From: Acidobacteriota bacterium
GTDB taxonomy: Bacteria > Acidobacteriota > Terriglobia > Terriglobales > Acidobacteriaceae
Assembly (NCBI GenBank): GCA_013289765.1
Contig: JABCZI010000012.1
Span: 62,001 to 126,000 of the forward strand
Direction: 5' to 3'
Length of the DNA stretch: 64,000 nt
Part shown: positions 25,460-34,025 of the stretch, in pieces
Layout: the number at the start of each line of letters is the position of its first letter
How positions within the stretch are numbered: the stretch's first letter is position 1
The notes under the pieces: model-generated
Told to the model about the DNA's origin: nothing
Database searches by the model: none
Seen by the model: only the letters and a program-made list of their open reading frames with translations
Position numbers and translations under genes: made by a program

Positions 25460-26038
25460 GTGAAACTGATCGTTGGTCTCGGCAATCCAGGCATCGAGTA
25501 TCAGTTCACGCCGCATAACCTGGGCTTTCTGGCGGTGGATCGCATTGCCGGCGAGCTCGGCATCGAGATCAGAAACCGGCAATGCCGGGCTCTGACGGCA
25601 AGAATGCAGGTTGGGGACGAGCCGGTGCTGCTGGCCAAGCCCGAAACTTTCATGAACCTGAGTGGGCTGTCGGTTCGAGAGTTGGTCGCGGAGTATGAAG
25701 TGCAACCGGAATCGGACTTGATCGTGATTCAGGATGAACTGGATTTTCCGCTGGGCACGCTGCGGATTCATACACGGCGAAGTTCAGCGGGGCATAACGG
25801 CATCGAGTCGATCATCGGTGCGCTGGGCACACAGGATTTTTTGCGCATCCGGATGGGCGTTGCCCCGGAACGCAAACTAGAAGATGGCCAGCGCTATTTG
25901 CTGGCGCCAATGAACAAGGCAGCACTCGCGGTAGTAGACGAAATGCTCGACACCGCCGCGGATGCGGTGAAAGTGATTTTGAGCGAAGGTGCGGCAGCGG
26001 CGATGAACCGCTTCAACCGCAAAGAAGAGAAAGATTAG
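25460..26038 (+). CDS. pth: Peptidyl-tRNA hydrolase
   Basis: This enzyme releases peptides from prematurely dissociated peptidyl-tRNA. The sequence starts VKLIVGLGNPGIEYQFTPHNLGF, with the catalytic His in TPHN. LAKPETFMNLSG, IQDELDFPLGTLRI and RRSSAGHNGIESII are all family motifs. GTG at 25460 is preferred because the family begins at MKLIVGLGNPG; the ATG at 25442 is in frame but sits in the end of repeat E. Length is 192 residues. Confidence 0.94.
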   Translation: MKLIVGLGNPGIEYQFTPHNLGFLAVDRIAGELGIEIRNRQCRALTARMQVGDEPVLLAKPETFMNLSGLSVRELVAEYEVQPESDLIVIQDELDFPLGTLRIHTRRSSAGHNGIESIIGALGTQDFLRIRMGVAPERKLEDGQRYLLAPMNKAALAVVDEMLDTAADAVKVILSEGAAAAMNRFNRKEEKD

Positions 26039-26118
26039 CCGCGGATTTGCACGGATCCTCACGGATCAAAAATCTTTGAGAAGTTTTATCCGTGGTAATC
26101 CGTGAAGATCCGCGGCCA
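26037..26118. repeat. Long-armed inverted repeat, family D (copy 1)
   Basis: The left arm GCCGCGGATTTGCACGGAT continues with TCACGGAT. The right arm carries ATCCGTGGTAATCCGTG and ends GATCCGCGGC. The hairpin overlaps the last bases of pth and ends 17 bases before the rpsF ATG. Confidence 0.8.
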
Positions 26119-26134
26119 AGATTTGGAGATAAGA

Positions 26135-26551
26135 ATGAATCGAACTTATGAACTGATGTTTATTGTCCGGCCGGATATGGCGGACGAAGATTTAGAGAAG
26201 CTGATTTCGACCCTGGAGACGACCGTGACTTCGGCATCCGGATCGATCAAGAGTATTGACCGCATGGGAAAGCGTCGTCTGGCGTACATGGTGCGCAAGT
26301 TCCGCGAGGGTCTTTACATTCTGATGACCATCGAAGGCGCGGGAACGGTTGTTCACGAACTGGAGCGCCGCCTGCGCGTTACTGAGCCGGTGATTAAATT
26401 CCTCACCGTGCGCATTGACGAAGAACAGAAGCGCCTGGAGAAAATCAAGAAGCTGCGTGACGCGAAAAAGAAAGTGAGCGCGCAGCCGGCAGCGCCTGCG
26501 GCGGAAGAAGCGCCCGCGCCAGCTGCACAGGAAACTCCAGCAACGGCGTAA
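26135..26551 (+). CDS. rpsF: Ribosomal protein bS6
   Basis: This 30S platform protein pairs with bS18. The 138 residues begin MNRTYELMFIVRPDMADEDLEKL and include the conserved GKRRLAYMVRKFREGLYILM. A disordered Ala/Pro/Glu tail of about 25 residues extends beyond the usual length. The ATG at 26135 follows GGAGATAAG; an upstream in-frame start would only add codons from repeat D. Confidence 0.95.
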   Translation: MNRTYELMFIVRPDMADEDLEKLISTLETTVTSASGSIKSIDRMGKRRLAYMVRKFREGLYILMTIEGAGTVVHELERRLRVTEPVIKFLTVRIDEEQKRLEKIKKLRDAKKKVSAQPAAPAAEEAPAPAAQETPATA

Positions 26552-26556
26552 GCCAT

Positions 26557-26638
26557 TATTGATTGCTGGTTTTTGCTTGTTGACGGAAGAGTCCCAGCGT
26601 TCAGGGGTGTTAGTCAGCAATCAAAAATCAGCAATCAG
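26557..26638. repeat. Long-armed inverted repeat, family B (copy 2)
   Basis: The left arm TTGATTGCTGGTTTTTGCTT and the right arm GCAATCAAAAATCAGCAATC form a long hairpin between rpsF and rpsR. The sequence is related to the copy at 23218. Confidence 0.75.
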
Positions 26639-26708
26639 AGATTGGCTGCGCGCCACTTTACGAGAGAGAAGTAGGCCGTCGAACTGGCCACTGAGTTAAA
26701 GGAGCATT

Positions 26709-27083
26709 ATGACTGAAGAGACAAAAGCACCAGCGCCATCCGGAGATCGCCCCTCGCGGCCCTTCGGAGAGCGTTCCGGCGGCGGCGACCGTCCCCGCTT
26801 CGGCGGAGGCGGCGGTGGCGGACGTTCCGGCCCCGGCGGTCCTCCGCGTGAAGGTGGACGCAAATTTTTCCGGCGCAAGAAAGTTTGCAAATTCTGCACC
26901 GAAAAAATCGCCGACATCAACTACAAAGATTACCGCCTGCTCGGCCAGTTCGTCGCCGAGAGCGGGAAGATCGTGCCCCGTCGCCTGACCGGCGTGTGCT
27001 CGCCGCATCAACACCGGCTCGCCACTGCCATCAAGCAGGCCCGCAATATCGCCTTGCTGCCATTCGCCGGGCGCGCATCGTAA
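26709..27083 (+). CDS. rpsR: Ribosomal protein bS18
   Basis: The core (about residues 50-124) is a standard bS18: [24 protein letters not shown] and [22 protein letters not shown]. The Cys residues (CKFC, later C and H) fit the zinc-binding form. The first 48 residues are an unusual Gly/Arg/Pro-rich extension ([20 protein letters not shown]). It lies between rpsF and rplI, as usual. Confidence 0.95.
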   Translation: MTEETKAPAPSGDRPSRPFGERSGGGDRPRFGGGGGGGRSGPGGPPREGGRKFFRRKKVCKFCTEKIADINYKDYRLLGQFVAESGKIVPRRLTGVCSPHQHRLATAIKQARNIALLPFAGRAS

Positions 27084-27092
27084 AAGATATTC

Positions 27093-27174
27093 GCCACGGA
27101 TTCCACAGATCTTCACGGATAGAGCTTTTTATATATTTCGTTTTATCCGTGACAATCCGTGTAAATCCGTGGCA
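27093..27174. repeat. Long-armed inverted repeat, family D (copy 2)
   Basis: The left arm GCCACGGATTCCACAGATC continues TTCACGGAT. The right arm ATCCGTGACAATCCGTG continues TAAATCCGTGGC. It lies between rpsR and rplI. Confidence 0.8.
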
Positions 27175-27200
27175 AAAGAATTCCGAATCGGAGTCATAAC

Positions 27201-27656
27201 ATGGAAGTCATTCTCAAAGAAGATGTAACCAAGCTGGGATCGCGCGGCGACGTCGTGAAGGTCGCCGAAGGCTACGGACGCAACTATCTCCTCCCGCGCA
27301 AGCTGGCCATTCAAGCCGACGCCGGCAATAAAGCCGTCATCGTGCAGATGAAGGCCGCGTCGGTGCGCAAGTCGGCCAAGGAAAAGACGCAGGCTGAAGA
27401 ACTCGCCAAGCAGTTTGACGGGCTGTCAGTTTCGTTCCAGCGCCGTTCGGGCGAGCACGATCATCTGTTCGGCTCGGTCACTTCCGGCGACATCGCCGAA
27501 GCCGTCGCGAAAAAGGGAGTCACCCTCGACCGCCGCCAGATCCAGCTCCACGACCCGCTGAAGTCCTTGGGCGAGTTCACCGTGCCAGTGAAGCTGCACA
27601 AGGACGTGACCGCGCACTTGAAGGTCGTGATTGAGAAGGAAGCAGTGGCGGAGTAA
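27201..27656 (+). CDS. rplI: Ribosomal protein bL9
   Basis: This is a 50S protein of 151 residues. The N-terminal RNA-binding domain (MEVILKEDVTKLGSRGDVVKVAEGYGRNYLLPRKLA) is followed by the long helix and the C-terminal domain (GSVTSGDIAEAVAKKGVTLDRRQI, ending VVIEKEAVAE). The last 52 codons are duplicated at 29071-29226. Confidence 0.95.
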   Translation: MEVILKEDVTKLGSRGDVVKVAEGYGRNYLLPRKLAIQADAGNKAVIVQMKAASVRKSAKEKTQAEELAKQFDGLSVSFQRRSGEHDHLFGSVTSGDIAEAVAKKGVTLDRRQIQLHDPLKSLGEFTVPVKLHKDVTAHLKVVIEKEAVAE

Positions 27657-27707
27657 GCGCCAGAATTTTGGATCTCAATCCGACGCTGCAAAATCGGGTT
27701 CTTGGAA

Positions 27708-28934
27708 TCACGGGCAGGTCAGCGTGATCCGCCGCAGCGAATTGCCCTCCCTGGGCAGGCCTCCATTTTCCTCGTGCAAGAACGTGTAGTAGACGTAGAA
27801 GCGCTTCCCCAGTATGTGTGGATTATCCCCGAGCCCAACTGCCCTCGGATAAGGGGCGAGTGTCGTTACGCCGTCGGCGAAGGCGCCAAGCGATGTGGGT
27901 TCTGTCCAGCTTAGAGCGTCGACGGATTCGGCGTAATAGAACGTCGTGTCGTTGTCGATAATCATCACGTAGCGCTCGATCCCACTGTTGAAGTGAATAT
28001 CGATATATCCTTGCTCCTGCGACGAAGAGTTTGGAGTAAGGTCGGTGGACGCTCCGCCGATCCCGGGTTGCAGATTCCAGCTGCCTTGGTAGAACTTCTC
28101 GAACGGGACCGTATGCGGGTGCGGCGATCCAAACGCAGCATCCAGCAAGGAAGACGCCAGTACCCGCGCCACTGAGACATGGGTCACGGTGGTGGTGCCG
28201 GCCGGCCAATCCGGAAAATAAAAGTAGAAATACTTGCCGTCGGGCGACATCACCAGCGGGCCGTCGCCGATTTCGTCGAAGCCGGGAGCGAGCTTGGGTG
28301 CGAAGGACTGGTTCGGGCGCGCGACTTCGCCGAGATCCGTCCAGTGGAGACCGTTATCCCAGGAAGCAGCCAGCCCGTGGACTGCGTAAAGCGTGTCGGT
28401 AGGAAGCTCGGCATGATAGCCCACGATCAGGTTGCCCGCACCGACCTTACCCTCGGGAACCTGATAGACCGGGCCTCCTCCAATATAGGTATAGCTGGAA
28501 TAGTTGGGATTCACTGCGGGATCGGGGTTCGGGGATATGGTGACGTCACGGGGAATGCCCGTGCCGAGCGGGTTATCGAGCGTGCCCACGGTGGTGACCA
28601 CCGATCCGTAGTTGTTGTTGCCGACCCACTGACCTTCCCAAATCTGCCGGGGATGAAACGCGCCATCGCTGGTGAAAAACTCGTAGCCATCGGCCGTCTT
28701 GATTACACCCATTTGCGTGTCGGGCCAGGCGAAGCCGAAGCCCTTGGTATCGGTGAGCGGTGGCTCGGCCTTGCGGCCGGCCTCTACGATTTGGTCATGC
28801 GTTGCGACGATAATCGGCGGAGTGACCAAGGGCTGGCAGAGCGGGGTGAGAGCTTGGGCAGCGGCGGCTCCGGACGAAAGTTGGAAGAAGGTGGCTAGCA
28901 AGACAACAAGGGAGAGAAATGCGCGGAGCAGCAT
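27708..28934 (-). CDS. Secreted beta-propeller-like protein, copy 1
   Basis: This 408-residue exported protein has a signal peptide (residues 1-26, ending GAAAAQ). The mature part has repeated beta-rich segments such as GPLVMSPDGKYFYFYFPDW, GYIDIHFNSGIERYVMIIDND and FYYAESVDALSWTEP, which suggest a five-bladed propeller like those of DUF4185/GH43-type proteins. No catalytic acid residues can be assigned safely. It converges on rplI. It is a close paralogue of the protein at 29307-30542; the two arose by tandem duplication. Confidence 0.75.
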   Translation of the reverse strand: MLLRAFLSLVVLLATFFQLSSGAAAAQALTPLCQPLVTPPIIVATHDQIVEAGRKAEPPLTDTKGFGFAWPDTQMGVIKTADGYEFFTSDGAFHPRQIWEGQWVGNNNYGSVVTTVGTLDNPLGTGIPRDVTISPNPDPAVNPNYSSYTYIGGGPVYQVPEGKVGAGNLIVGYHAELPTDTLYAVHGLAASWDNGLHWTDLGEVARPNQSFAPKLAPGFDEIGDGPLVMSPDGKYFYFYFPDWPAGTTTVTHVSVARVLASSLLDAAFGSPHPHTVPFEKFYQGSWNLQPGIGGASTDLTPNSSSQEQGYIDIHFNSGIERYVMIIDNDTTFYYAESVDALSWTEPTSLGAFADGVTTLAPYPRAVGLGDNPHILGKRFYVYYTFLHEENGGLPREGNSLRRITLTCP

Positions 28935-29070
28935 GAGGTACCTCGAGTCTGGTTACAGGGCAGTCCGGGAAAGCACCATTTCAGATTATGCCATCGCAAG
29001 AGCGTTACCCGTCTACATCTCATAGGAACACGGGAATCTGGAGGATGTCGCGGGCTGGCTCGCTTGGGTC

Positions 29071-29226
29071 ACGCCATCGCGAAAGCGGATTAACCCAGGA
29101 CTACGACAGATCCAGCTCCACGAGACGCTGAAGACCCTGGGCGAGTTCACCGTGCCGGTGAAGTTGCACAAAGAAGTGACCGCGCACTTGAAGGTGGTCA
29201 TTGAGAAGGGAGCGGTGGCGGAATAG
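29071..29226 (+). pseudogene. Duplicated 3' fragment of rplI
   Basis: From about 29104 to the TAG at 29226 this stretch encodes RQIQLHETLKTLGEFTVP and onward to VVIEKGAVAE, matching the end of bL9 in frame. Weaker similarity extends back to about 29071. By hand count, 15 of 123 bases differ from the intact gene, and about ten of those changes are synonymous. There is no start codon or ribosome site, so it is a gene fragment. Confidence 0.88.
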
Positions 29227-29306
29227 CTTGTAGAAATCATGGCCCGGGCGCCCGGGCCTTCTCTTTTGGCCCAGGCATTTTACCTCTGCTGGTCGGCGTC
29301 ACTGGA

Positions 29307-30542
29307 TCATTGGCAGGTAAGCGTAAGCCTGCGCAGTGCGCCATTGGCCCATCCGGTGCCGTCGGTTGGCAAGTAGGTGAAGTAAACGTAAAATTTCTTG
29401 CCCAGCGTGTGCGGATCCTCGCCAAGTCCGACTGCGGTAGGATAAGCCGCGATTGGGCCAAAGGTGCCGAGCGAGATGGGAAGCGTCCAGGCAAGACCGT
29501 CGACGGATTCTGCGTAAGCGAACTGGGTATCATCGGAGATGATCATCCCATACCGCTGCAACGCGGTGTTGTAGTGGATGTCGAGATAGCCCGAAAATGG
29601 GGCGTGGGGACTAAGGTCGGAGGAGCCTCCGCCAAGCGCGGGCTGTAGATGCCAGCCGCCCTTATAAAATTTCTGGAAGGCGATGGCGTGATGCGGCTCT
29701 GGTCCGAATGCTGCATTTAGTACATCGGCAGCAAGCGCCCGCGCGACCGAGACATTCGTAGTAGTAGAGACGCCCTGAGCATTCGTGGTGTGAAGCGAGC
29801 CGTTCGCGATCCAGTCGGGAAAATACAAGTAGAAATATTTGCCATCCGGTGAGAGCACCAGAGGTCCATCGCCGATCTCAAAACCGTCGAGTCCAACTGT
29901 GTAAGCTTGGTTCAGGCGAATGATCTCCCCGAGATCGGTCCAGTGCAGTCCGTTGTCGGTGGATGCCGCCAGGCCGAGGGCCGCGTAGAGCGCGTCATTG
30001 GGGAGTTCTCCGTGATAGGTAGCCAGCAGGTTTCCCGCCCCCGTCATGCCTTCCGGGACCTGATAGACCGGACCTCCGCCCATGTAGCCATAGCTGGGAT
30101 AAATGGGATTCACCGAGATATCGGGATTCGGGGAGACGCTGACGTCCTTAGGATCACCAGTACCGAGCGGGTTGTCCAACGTACCGATCGTGGTGGTGAA
30201 CGACCCGGACTTGTTGTTGCCGACCCAGTGGCCTTCCCACATCTGCCGGTAGTGCGCACCACCATCGCTGGCAAAAAATTCGTAGCCGTTGTCCACCTTG
30301 ATAATGCCCAGGGGCGTGTCGGGCCAGGCGAACCCACTATTGGTGTCAGTGAGTGGCGGTTGAGCTTTGGCGCCCGCCGCGAGGCGCTGCGCCGCAGAGA
30401 CAACGACGATCGGCGAAGTCACTGAAGGATTGCACAAGGGAGTGAGAGTCTGGGAAGTGAGAGTCTGGGCGACGCCGACTCCGGACCAGAGGAGGAGGAC
30501 GGTGGTAAGGAAGAAAAGGGTGGCGAGCGGACCACGGAGCAT
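29307..30542 (-). CDS. Secreted beta-propeller-like protein, copy 2
   Basis: This 411-residue paralogue of the 27708-28934 protein shares most of its length, including TLDNPLGTG, GGGPVYQVPEG, GLHWTDLGE and GDGPLVLSPDGKYFYLYFPDW. It has its own signal peptide (to about residue 25, VGVAQ). Compared with copy 1 it has a small loop insertion near NGSLHTTNAQGVST. It lies downstream of the rplI fragment in the same convergent arrangement as copy 1 with rplI. Both copies are intact. Enzymatic function is unproven. Confidence 0.75.
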   Translation of the reverse strand: MLRGPLATLFFLTTVLLLWSGVGVAQTLTSQTLTPLCNPSVTSPIVVVSAAQRLAAGAKAQPPLTDTNSGFAWPDTPLGIIKVDNGYEFFASDGGAHYRQMWEGHWVGNNKSGSFTTTIGTLDNPLGTGDPKDVSVSPNPDISVNPIYPSYGYMGGGPVYQVPEGMTGAGNLLATYHGELPNDALYAALGLAASTDNGLHWTDLGEIIRLNQAYTVGLDGFEIGDGPLVLSPDGKYFYLYFPDWIANGSLHTTNAQGVSTTTNVSVARALAADVLNAAFGPEPHHAIAFQKFYKGGWHLQPALGGGSSDLSPHAPFSGYLDIHYNTALQRYGMIISDDTQFAYAESVDGLAWTLPISLGTFGPIAAYPTAVGLGEDPHTLGKKFYVYFTYLPTDGTGWANGALRRLTLTCQ

Positions 30543-31184
30543 AACGGCATCCTCAGACTGCTTTTAGTTCGGGTAGTAGGCCCAGAGGCTCAGAAAACAG
30601 TAGCATCATCAGTCTACATCGCTTAAGAACACTAGGATTCGACGAATGTCATCAAAGTCCAGTCTTGTAGTTGACGAGATATGCCTTACTCTTTCCAGGG
30701 AAAAGGAAAGGGATGGCGGAGGGAGTAACTACGCAACCCAGCACGATTTCTACTCGTTTTTTTTCGTCTAGTTGCTCGCTATACAGTTGACCCGAAGGGG
30801 TCTCGACAGCAAGGCGGTATTGCCACAACTCGCACGCCACTGAGGTGGCGGGCTGTTTTCGAACGTCCTAGCAGCGCAATAAGTCAATCCCGGATTCTGC
30901 TCGGTCTTCGCTTGTGGATCGTTGGCCCTCGCACGCCGATTGTTACTAACCGAGATTGACACCTGCCAGGCAGAAGCGGATAATCGGGCGGTTTGGCAAA
31001 GAGCGGACCCTTCCGTCCGAATTCTCGGATTGATCCTCCTCTCCTTAAAGAAGTCCCAAACGCACCATTCCTCGGGCCGATCCAAGTAAGCGGAAAAACC
31101 AAGACGAAATCTGAGAGAGCGAAGACACATCGCTTTCGCATTTTGGGTTTGTCACAAACGTCTATGCTGAAAAGGAGCGTGTTA
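30543..31184. other. Intergenic region with duplicated upstream flank
   Basis: The first 120 bases (to about 30660) resemble the flank upstream of copy 1 (28980-29060), for example GTCTACATC followed by GAACAC. Beyond that I see only a small hairpin, CGCCAC-TGAG-GTGGCG (30835-30850), followed by GGCTGTTTT. No gene is supported. Confidence 0.45.
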
Positions 31185-32057
31185 ATGAAGCACTCACGTC
31201 GCATTGCGGTTTTGCTTGCTGTTCTCTGTGTTCCAGTAGGGTTGATTGCTCAAGTAACCGGAAGTGGCTCTACTAACCGTGTTCCGAAATGGACCAGCAG
31301 CACGTCCCTCGGAAATTCCAGGATTGTCCAGGCGCCGAATGGCGACGTTGGGATCGGGATCAACCCGACCACAAATCTTCACATCGTAGGAGGGGCGAAC
31401 ACTGGGCTGCGCCTGGAGAGTAGTGTTCCGAACGGTAACCCGACGATTACCGTCCAGGCCAACACCCCTGCTGGCGCGGCCGTCGTCGAAATCAACCGTG
31501 CCGATGGGGGCGCTTGTGCATGCTTGATTCTCGGCAACGCAGTGAGCCCGGAGTGGCGCGTGCAAATCCCAGTCGGCGACACGGAAGAGTTGGACATCGC
31601 CTATGGGTCAGGATCGCCCTTCGTGACCTTCCTTCAGAGTGGCCAGATGGGCATTGGCACACAGACGCCCGCAAACACACTGGAAATCGTAGCCGGTGGT
31701 ACGACGCTGGCCGATTCCTGGACTACACGCAGCTCACGACAGTTCAAAACGAACATCCAGCCGATTCATGACGCGTTAGAGAAAGTCGAGGAACTTCAGG
31801 GCGTGTCTTACAACCGCAAGGCCGACGGGAAGCGCGAAATCGGCGTGGTCGCGGAGGATGTGGATCATGTCGTTCCTGAAGTGGTTTCTCATGATGCGCG
31901 GACTCACGATGCTCAGGGCGTGGACTATTCCAGACTGACGGCACTGCTGATCGAAGCGGTGAAGTCTCAGCAGGCTGAGATTCAGTCGCAACAAGCGGAG
32001 ATCCAGCAATTGAAAACACAGATCGGAGAACTGATTCCGAGTCTTCCAGGACAGTAA
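31185..32057 (+). CDS. Secreted protein with C-terminal S74 intramolecular chaperone domain
   Basis: This 290-residue protein has a signal peptide (MKHSRRIAVLLAVLCVPVGLIAQ) and a beta-rich fibre-like middle with GxGIG motifs (DVGIGINPTTNLHIVGG, QMGIGTQTPANTLEIV). The C-terminus is an S74 chaperone domain of the phage tail-spike type: SSRQFKTNIQPIHDALEKVEELQGVSY, IGVVAEDVDHVVPEVV, VDYSRLTALLIEAVKSQQ. In relatives the S74 domain trimerises and cleaves itself off at a Ser-Lys dyad; SSRQFK retains Ser and Lys. A coiled coil ends the chain. The ATG at 31185 follows AAAGGAG. No phage genes are nearby. Confidence 0.82.
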   Translation: MKHSRRIAVLLAVLCVPVGLIAQVTGSGSTNRVPKWTSSTSLGNSRIVQAPNGDVGIGINPTTNLHIVGGANTGLRLESSVPNGNPTITVQANTPAGAAVVEINRADGGACACLILGNAVSPEWRVQIPVGDTEELDIAYGSGSPFVTFLQSGQMGIGTQTPANTLEIVAGGTTLADSWTTRSSRQFKTNIQPIHDALEKVEELQGVSYNRKADGKREIGVVAEDVDHVVPEVVSHDARTHDAQGVDYSRLTALLIEAVKSQQAEIQSQQAEIQQLKTQIGELIPSLPGQ

Positions 32058-32089
32058 TCTGTAAAAATGAGACTTGTTCATCCTCAGGG

Positions 32090-32112
32090 GAGGATCATCG
32101 TGATCCTCTTTT
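32090..32112 (+). terminator. Intrinsic terminator after the S74 protein gene
   Basis: A perfect 8-bp stem, GAGGATCA with TGATCCTC, has a 3-base loop and is followed by TTTT, 33 bases beyond the stop. Confidence 0.8.
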
Positions 32113-32274
32113 GCGGCCTGTCTCCCGCTAACCTACTCCAAAATAATCACCTAGCCGGCATAAATCGCTCCCTCCGGCCTATAATTCCTGCTCACGCTTC
32201 CCCTGATCGACCGTCTATTCCTGTGCCAGCCCGGGTACGGCATTGACACCGGGCGGTAGAGGAAAGAACAAAAG

Positions 32275-32997
32275 ATGCCGGCCGAGGTTTGGGCATTAAC
32301 ACTTGCGGTTGGTAAACGGGTCCACTCGAAAACGAAAGCGGATCGAGTGGAGCAGGTCAGCGGTGGCATAGTCAGTAAATTCCAGGACCCCACGCGGGGC
32401 CGCATGGCTGGTCAAGAACGCCGCATCGACGACACGATTCTCATCCGCGAGGCGCAACGCGGGGACCGCGCCGCCTTCGAGGAACTCGTGCGTCACTACG
32501 ATCAGGCCGTGTTGCGGCTGGCGCTACACCTGACCGGCACCGAGCACGACGCCCAGGACGTCTACCAGGACGCCTTCCTCAAGGCCTACAAGAACATTGG
32601 AAGCTTTCGCTTCGAGTGCTCGTTCTATACCTGGATTTACCGCATCGTAACCAATCTTTGCCTCGATCACTTGCGCAAGAAAACAGTGCGCAAAGAAGAC
32701 GCGCCGGTCGCGAAAGACGGTAACGGCGGCGAGTATGACCTGCTCGACCAGGTGCCGGATGGGCGCGCAGGTGCGAATCCAGAGCGGGACTTGATGCGGC
32801 GGCAACTTGGTGCGCGAATCTCTGGAGCGCTCGAAAAACTAACGCCGCGGGAACGCATGGTGTTTGAGCTGAAGCATTATCACGGATTGAAGTTACGGAC
32901 CGTGGGTGAGATTTTGCATACGACGGAAGAGACTGCGAAGAACACGCTTTTCCGAGCCACGCAGAAATTGCGCGGCCAGTTGGCGGATATGCGATAG
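32275..32997 (+). CDS. ECF RNA polymerase sigma factor (RpoE-like)
   Basis: This protein has the two ECF regions: sigma2 (ILIREAQRGDRAAFEELVRHYDQAVLRLALHLTG, DVYQDAFLKAYKNIGSF, CSFYTWIYRIVTNLCLDHLRKK) and sigma4 (LEKLTPRERMVFELKHYHGLKLRTVGEILHTTEETAKNTLFRATQKLR). The ATG at 32275 is preceded by AGAGGAAAG and gives 240 residues; the ATG at 32404 (197 residues) would start closer to sigma2. It is followed 69 bases later by its likely anti-sigma factor, with repeat E between them. Confidence 0.9.
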   Translation: MPAEVWALTLAVGKRVHSKTKADRVEQVSGGIVSKFQDPTRGRMAGQERRIDDTILIREAQRGDRAAFEELVRHYDQAVLRLALHLTGTEHDAQDVYQDAFLKAYKNIGSFRFECSFYTWIYRIVTNLCLDHLRKKTVRKEDAPVAKDGNGGEYDLLDQVPDGRAGANPERDLMRRQLGARISGALEKLTPRERMVFELKHYHGLKLRTVGEILHTTEETAKNTLFRATQKLRGQLADMR

Positions 32998-33010
32998 CCA
33001 GGGCCGGGTC

Positions 33011-33032
33011 GGACAGCCGAGGGCGGCTGCCC
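33011..33032. repeat. Palindromic repeat, family E (copy 2)
   Basis: GGACAGCC (33011-33018), loop GAGGGC, GGCTGCCC (33025-33032). It is nearly identical to the core at 25416 and lies between the sigma and anti-sigma genes. Confidence 0.7.
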
Positions 33033-33066
33033 TCACACGGTTCGTGGTCGAAGAGGGAGTGAGATT

Positions 33067-33999
33067 ATGAAGTGCGAATGGGTTCGAGAAAATATCACGC
33101 TGCATGTTTACGGCGAACTGGCCGATGACGCCCGCCATGAACTCGATCAGCATATCGCCCGCTGCGCCGACTGCGCCGCGGAACTGAAGGCGGAGCAGGA
33201 GTTCCACGTGCTGCTTGCGCAGGAACCGTCTCCGGATCCCACGCCGAATCTACTCGCCGCCTCGCGCATGCGGCTGCAGGAAGCCCTGGAGACTGCCGAG
33301 CAAGGGCGCTTCTGGCAACGGCTGGCATTTGACCCGGCAAACTGGCTGCGGCAGACGCGCTTCTCGCCTGCGCTGGCCTCGGCGATTTTGATTCTGGGCT
33401 TCGCTGGTGGAGTTGGAACCGCGTACCGCGTACTAGCCCATCCTTCCCAAACGGCATCCACGAGCGCAACTCCCACCCCGGCTGAGGCTTCGATCACTGG
33501 AATCCGTTCCATCACCCAGGATCCCAGCTCGAACCAGATCAACATCAAATACGACACGGTTTCAACATCAGAGGCGCAGGGGTCGATGAACGATCAGCGC
33601 ATCCAGCAACTTCTGCTGTTCGCGGCACGGAACAACTACAATTCCGGCGTGCGCATGGATTCCGTCGACCTGCTGACCAAGAAACCGGATGTTTCGCAGG
33701 TGCGAGATGCGTTGATTTATGCGCTTCGCTACGACACGAATCCCGGAGTACGGCTGAAAGCGCTGGACGGTCTGGGAAGGTTTGTGAAAGATGATGTGCG
33801 CGTCCGGGACGTGGTGCTGGAGGCTTTGGTGAATGATTCGAATCCCGGAGTACGAACCGAAGCGCTGCGTTTGATCGAGCCGGCGAAGGCCGATGGCAGC
33901 GTGCGCGGCGTGTTGATGACGCTGGCGGCGAAAGATCAAAGCCAATACATCAAATCGCAAGCCCGCACGATGCTGGCGCAATTGCCGGAAATTGATTGA
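33067..33999 (+). CDS. Anti-sigma factor: zinc-finger, membrane segment, HEAT repeats
   Basis: The N-terminus is a ZAS/zf-HC2 anti-sigma domain with the H29-x3-C33-x2-C36 signature (QHIARCADCAAEL). A single transmembrane helix lies around residues 106-125 (PALASAILILGFAGGVG). The outer part (about 170-310) is a set of HEAT-like helical repeats (YDTNPGVRLKALDGLGRFVKDD, NDSNPGVRTEALRLIE). It would hold the upstream sigma factor at the membrane and sense envelope signals with the HEAT part. Length is 310 residues. Confidence 0.88.
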   Translation: MKCEWVRENITLHVYGELADDARHELDQHIARCADCAAELKAEQEFHVLLAQEPSPDPTPNLLAASRMRLQEALETAEQGRFWQRLAFDPANWLRQTRFSPALASAILILGFAGGVGTAYRVLAHPSQTASTSATPTPAEASITGIRSITQDPSSNQINIKYDTVSTSEAQGSMNDQRIQQLLLFAARNNYNSGVRMDSVDLLTKKPDVSQVRDALIYALRYDTNPGVRLKALDGLGRFVKDDVRVRDVVLEALVNDSNPGVRTEALRLIEPAKADGSVRGVLMTLAAKDQSQYIKSQARTMLAQLPEID

Positions 34000-34025
34000 C
34001 GTCACAGAACCTGAAGGGGGCATAT

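Noticed and set aside
26102-26134. Upstream in-frame start for rpsF
   Set aside because: The extra codons are the right arm of repeat D; the ATG at 26135 has a proper ribosome site and the conserved bS6 start.
30993-31184. Longer start for the S74 protein
   Set aside because: The ATG at 31185 has a strong ribosome site and begins a signal peptide; the upstream codons look noncoding.
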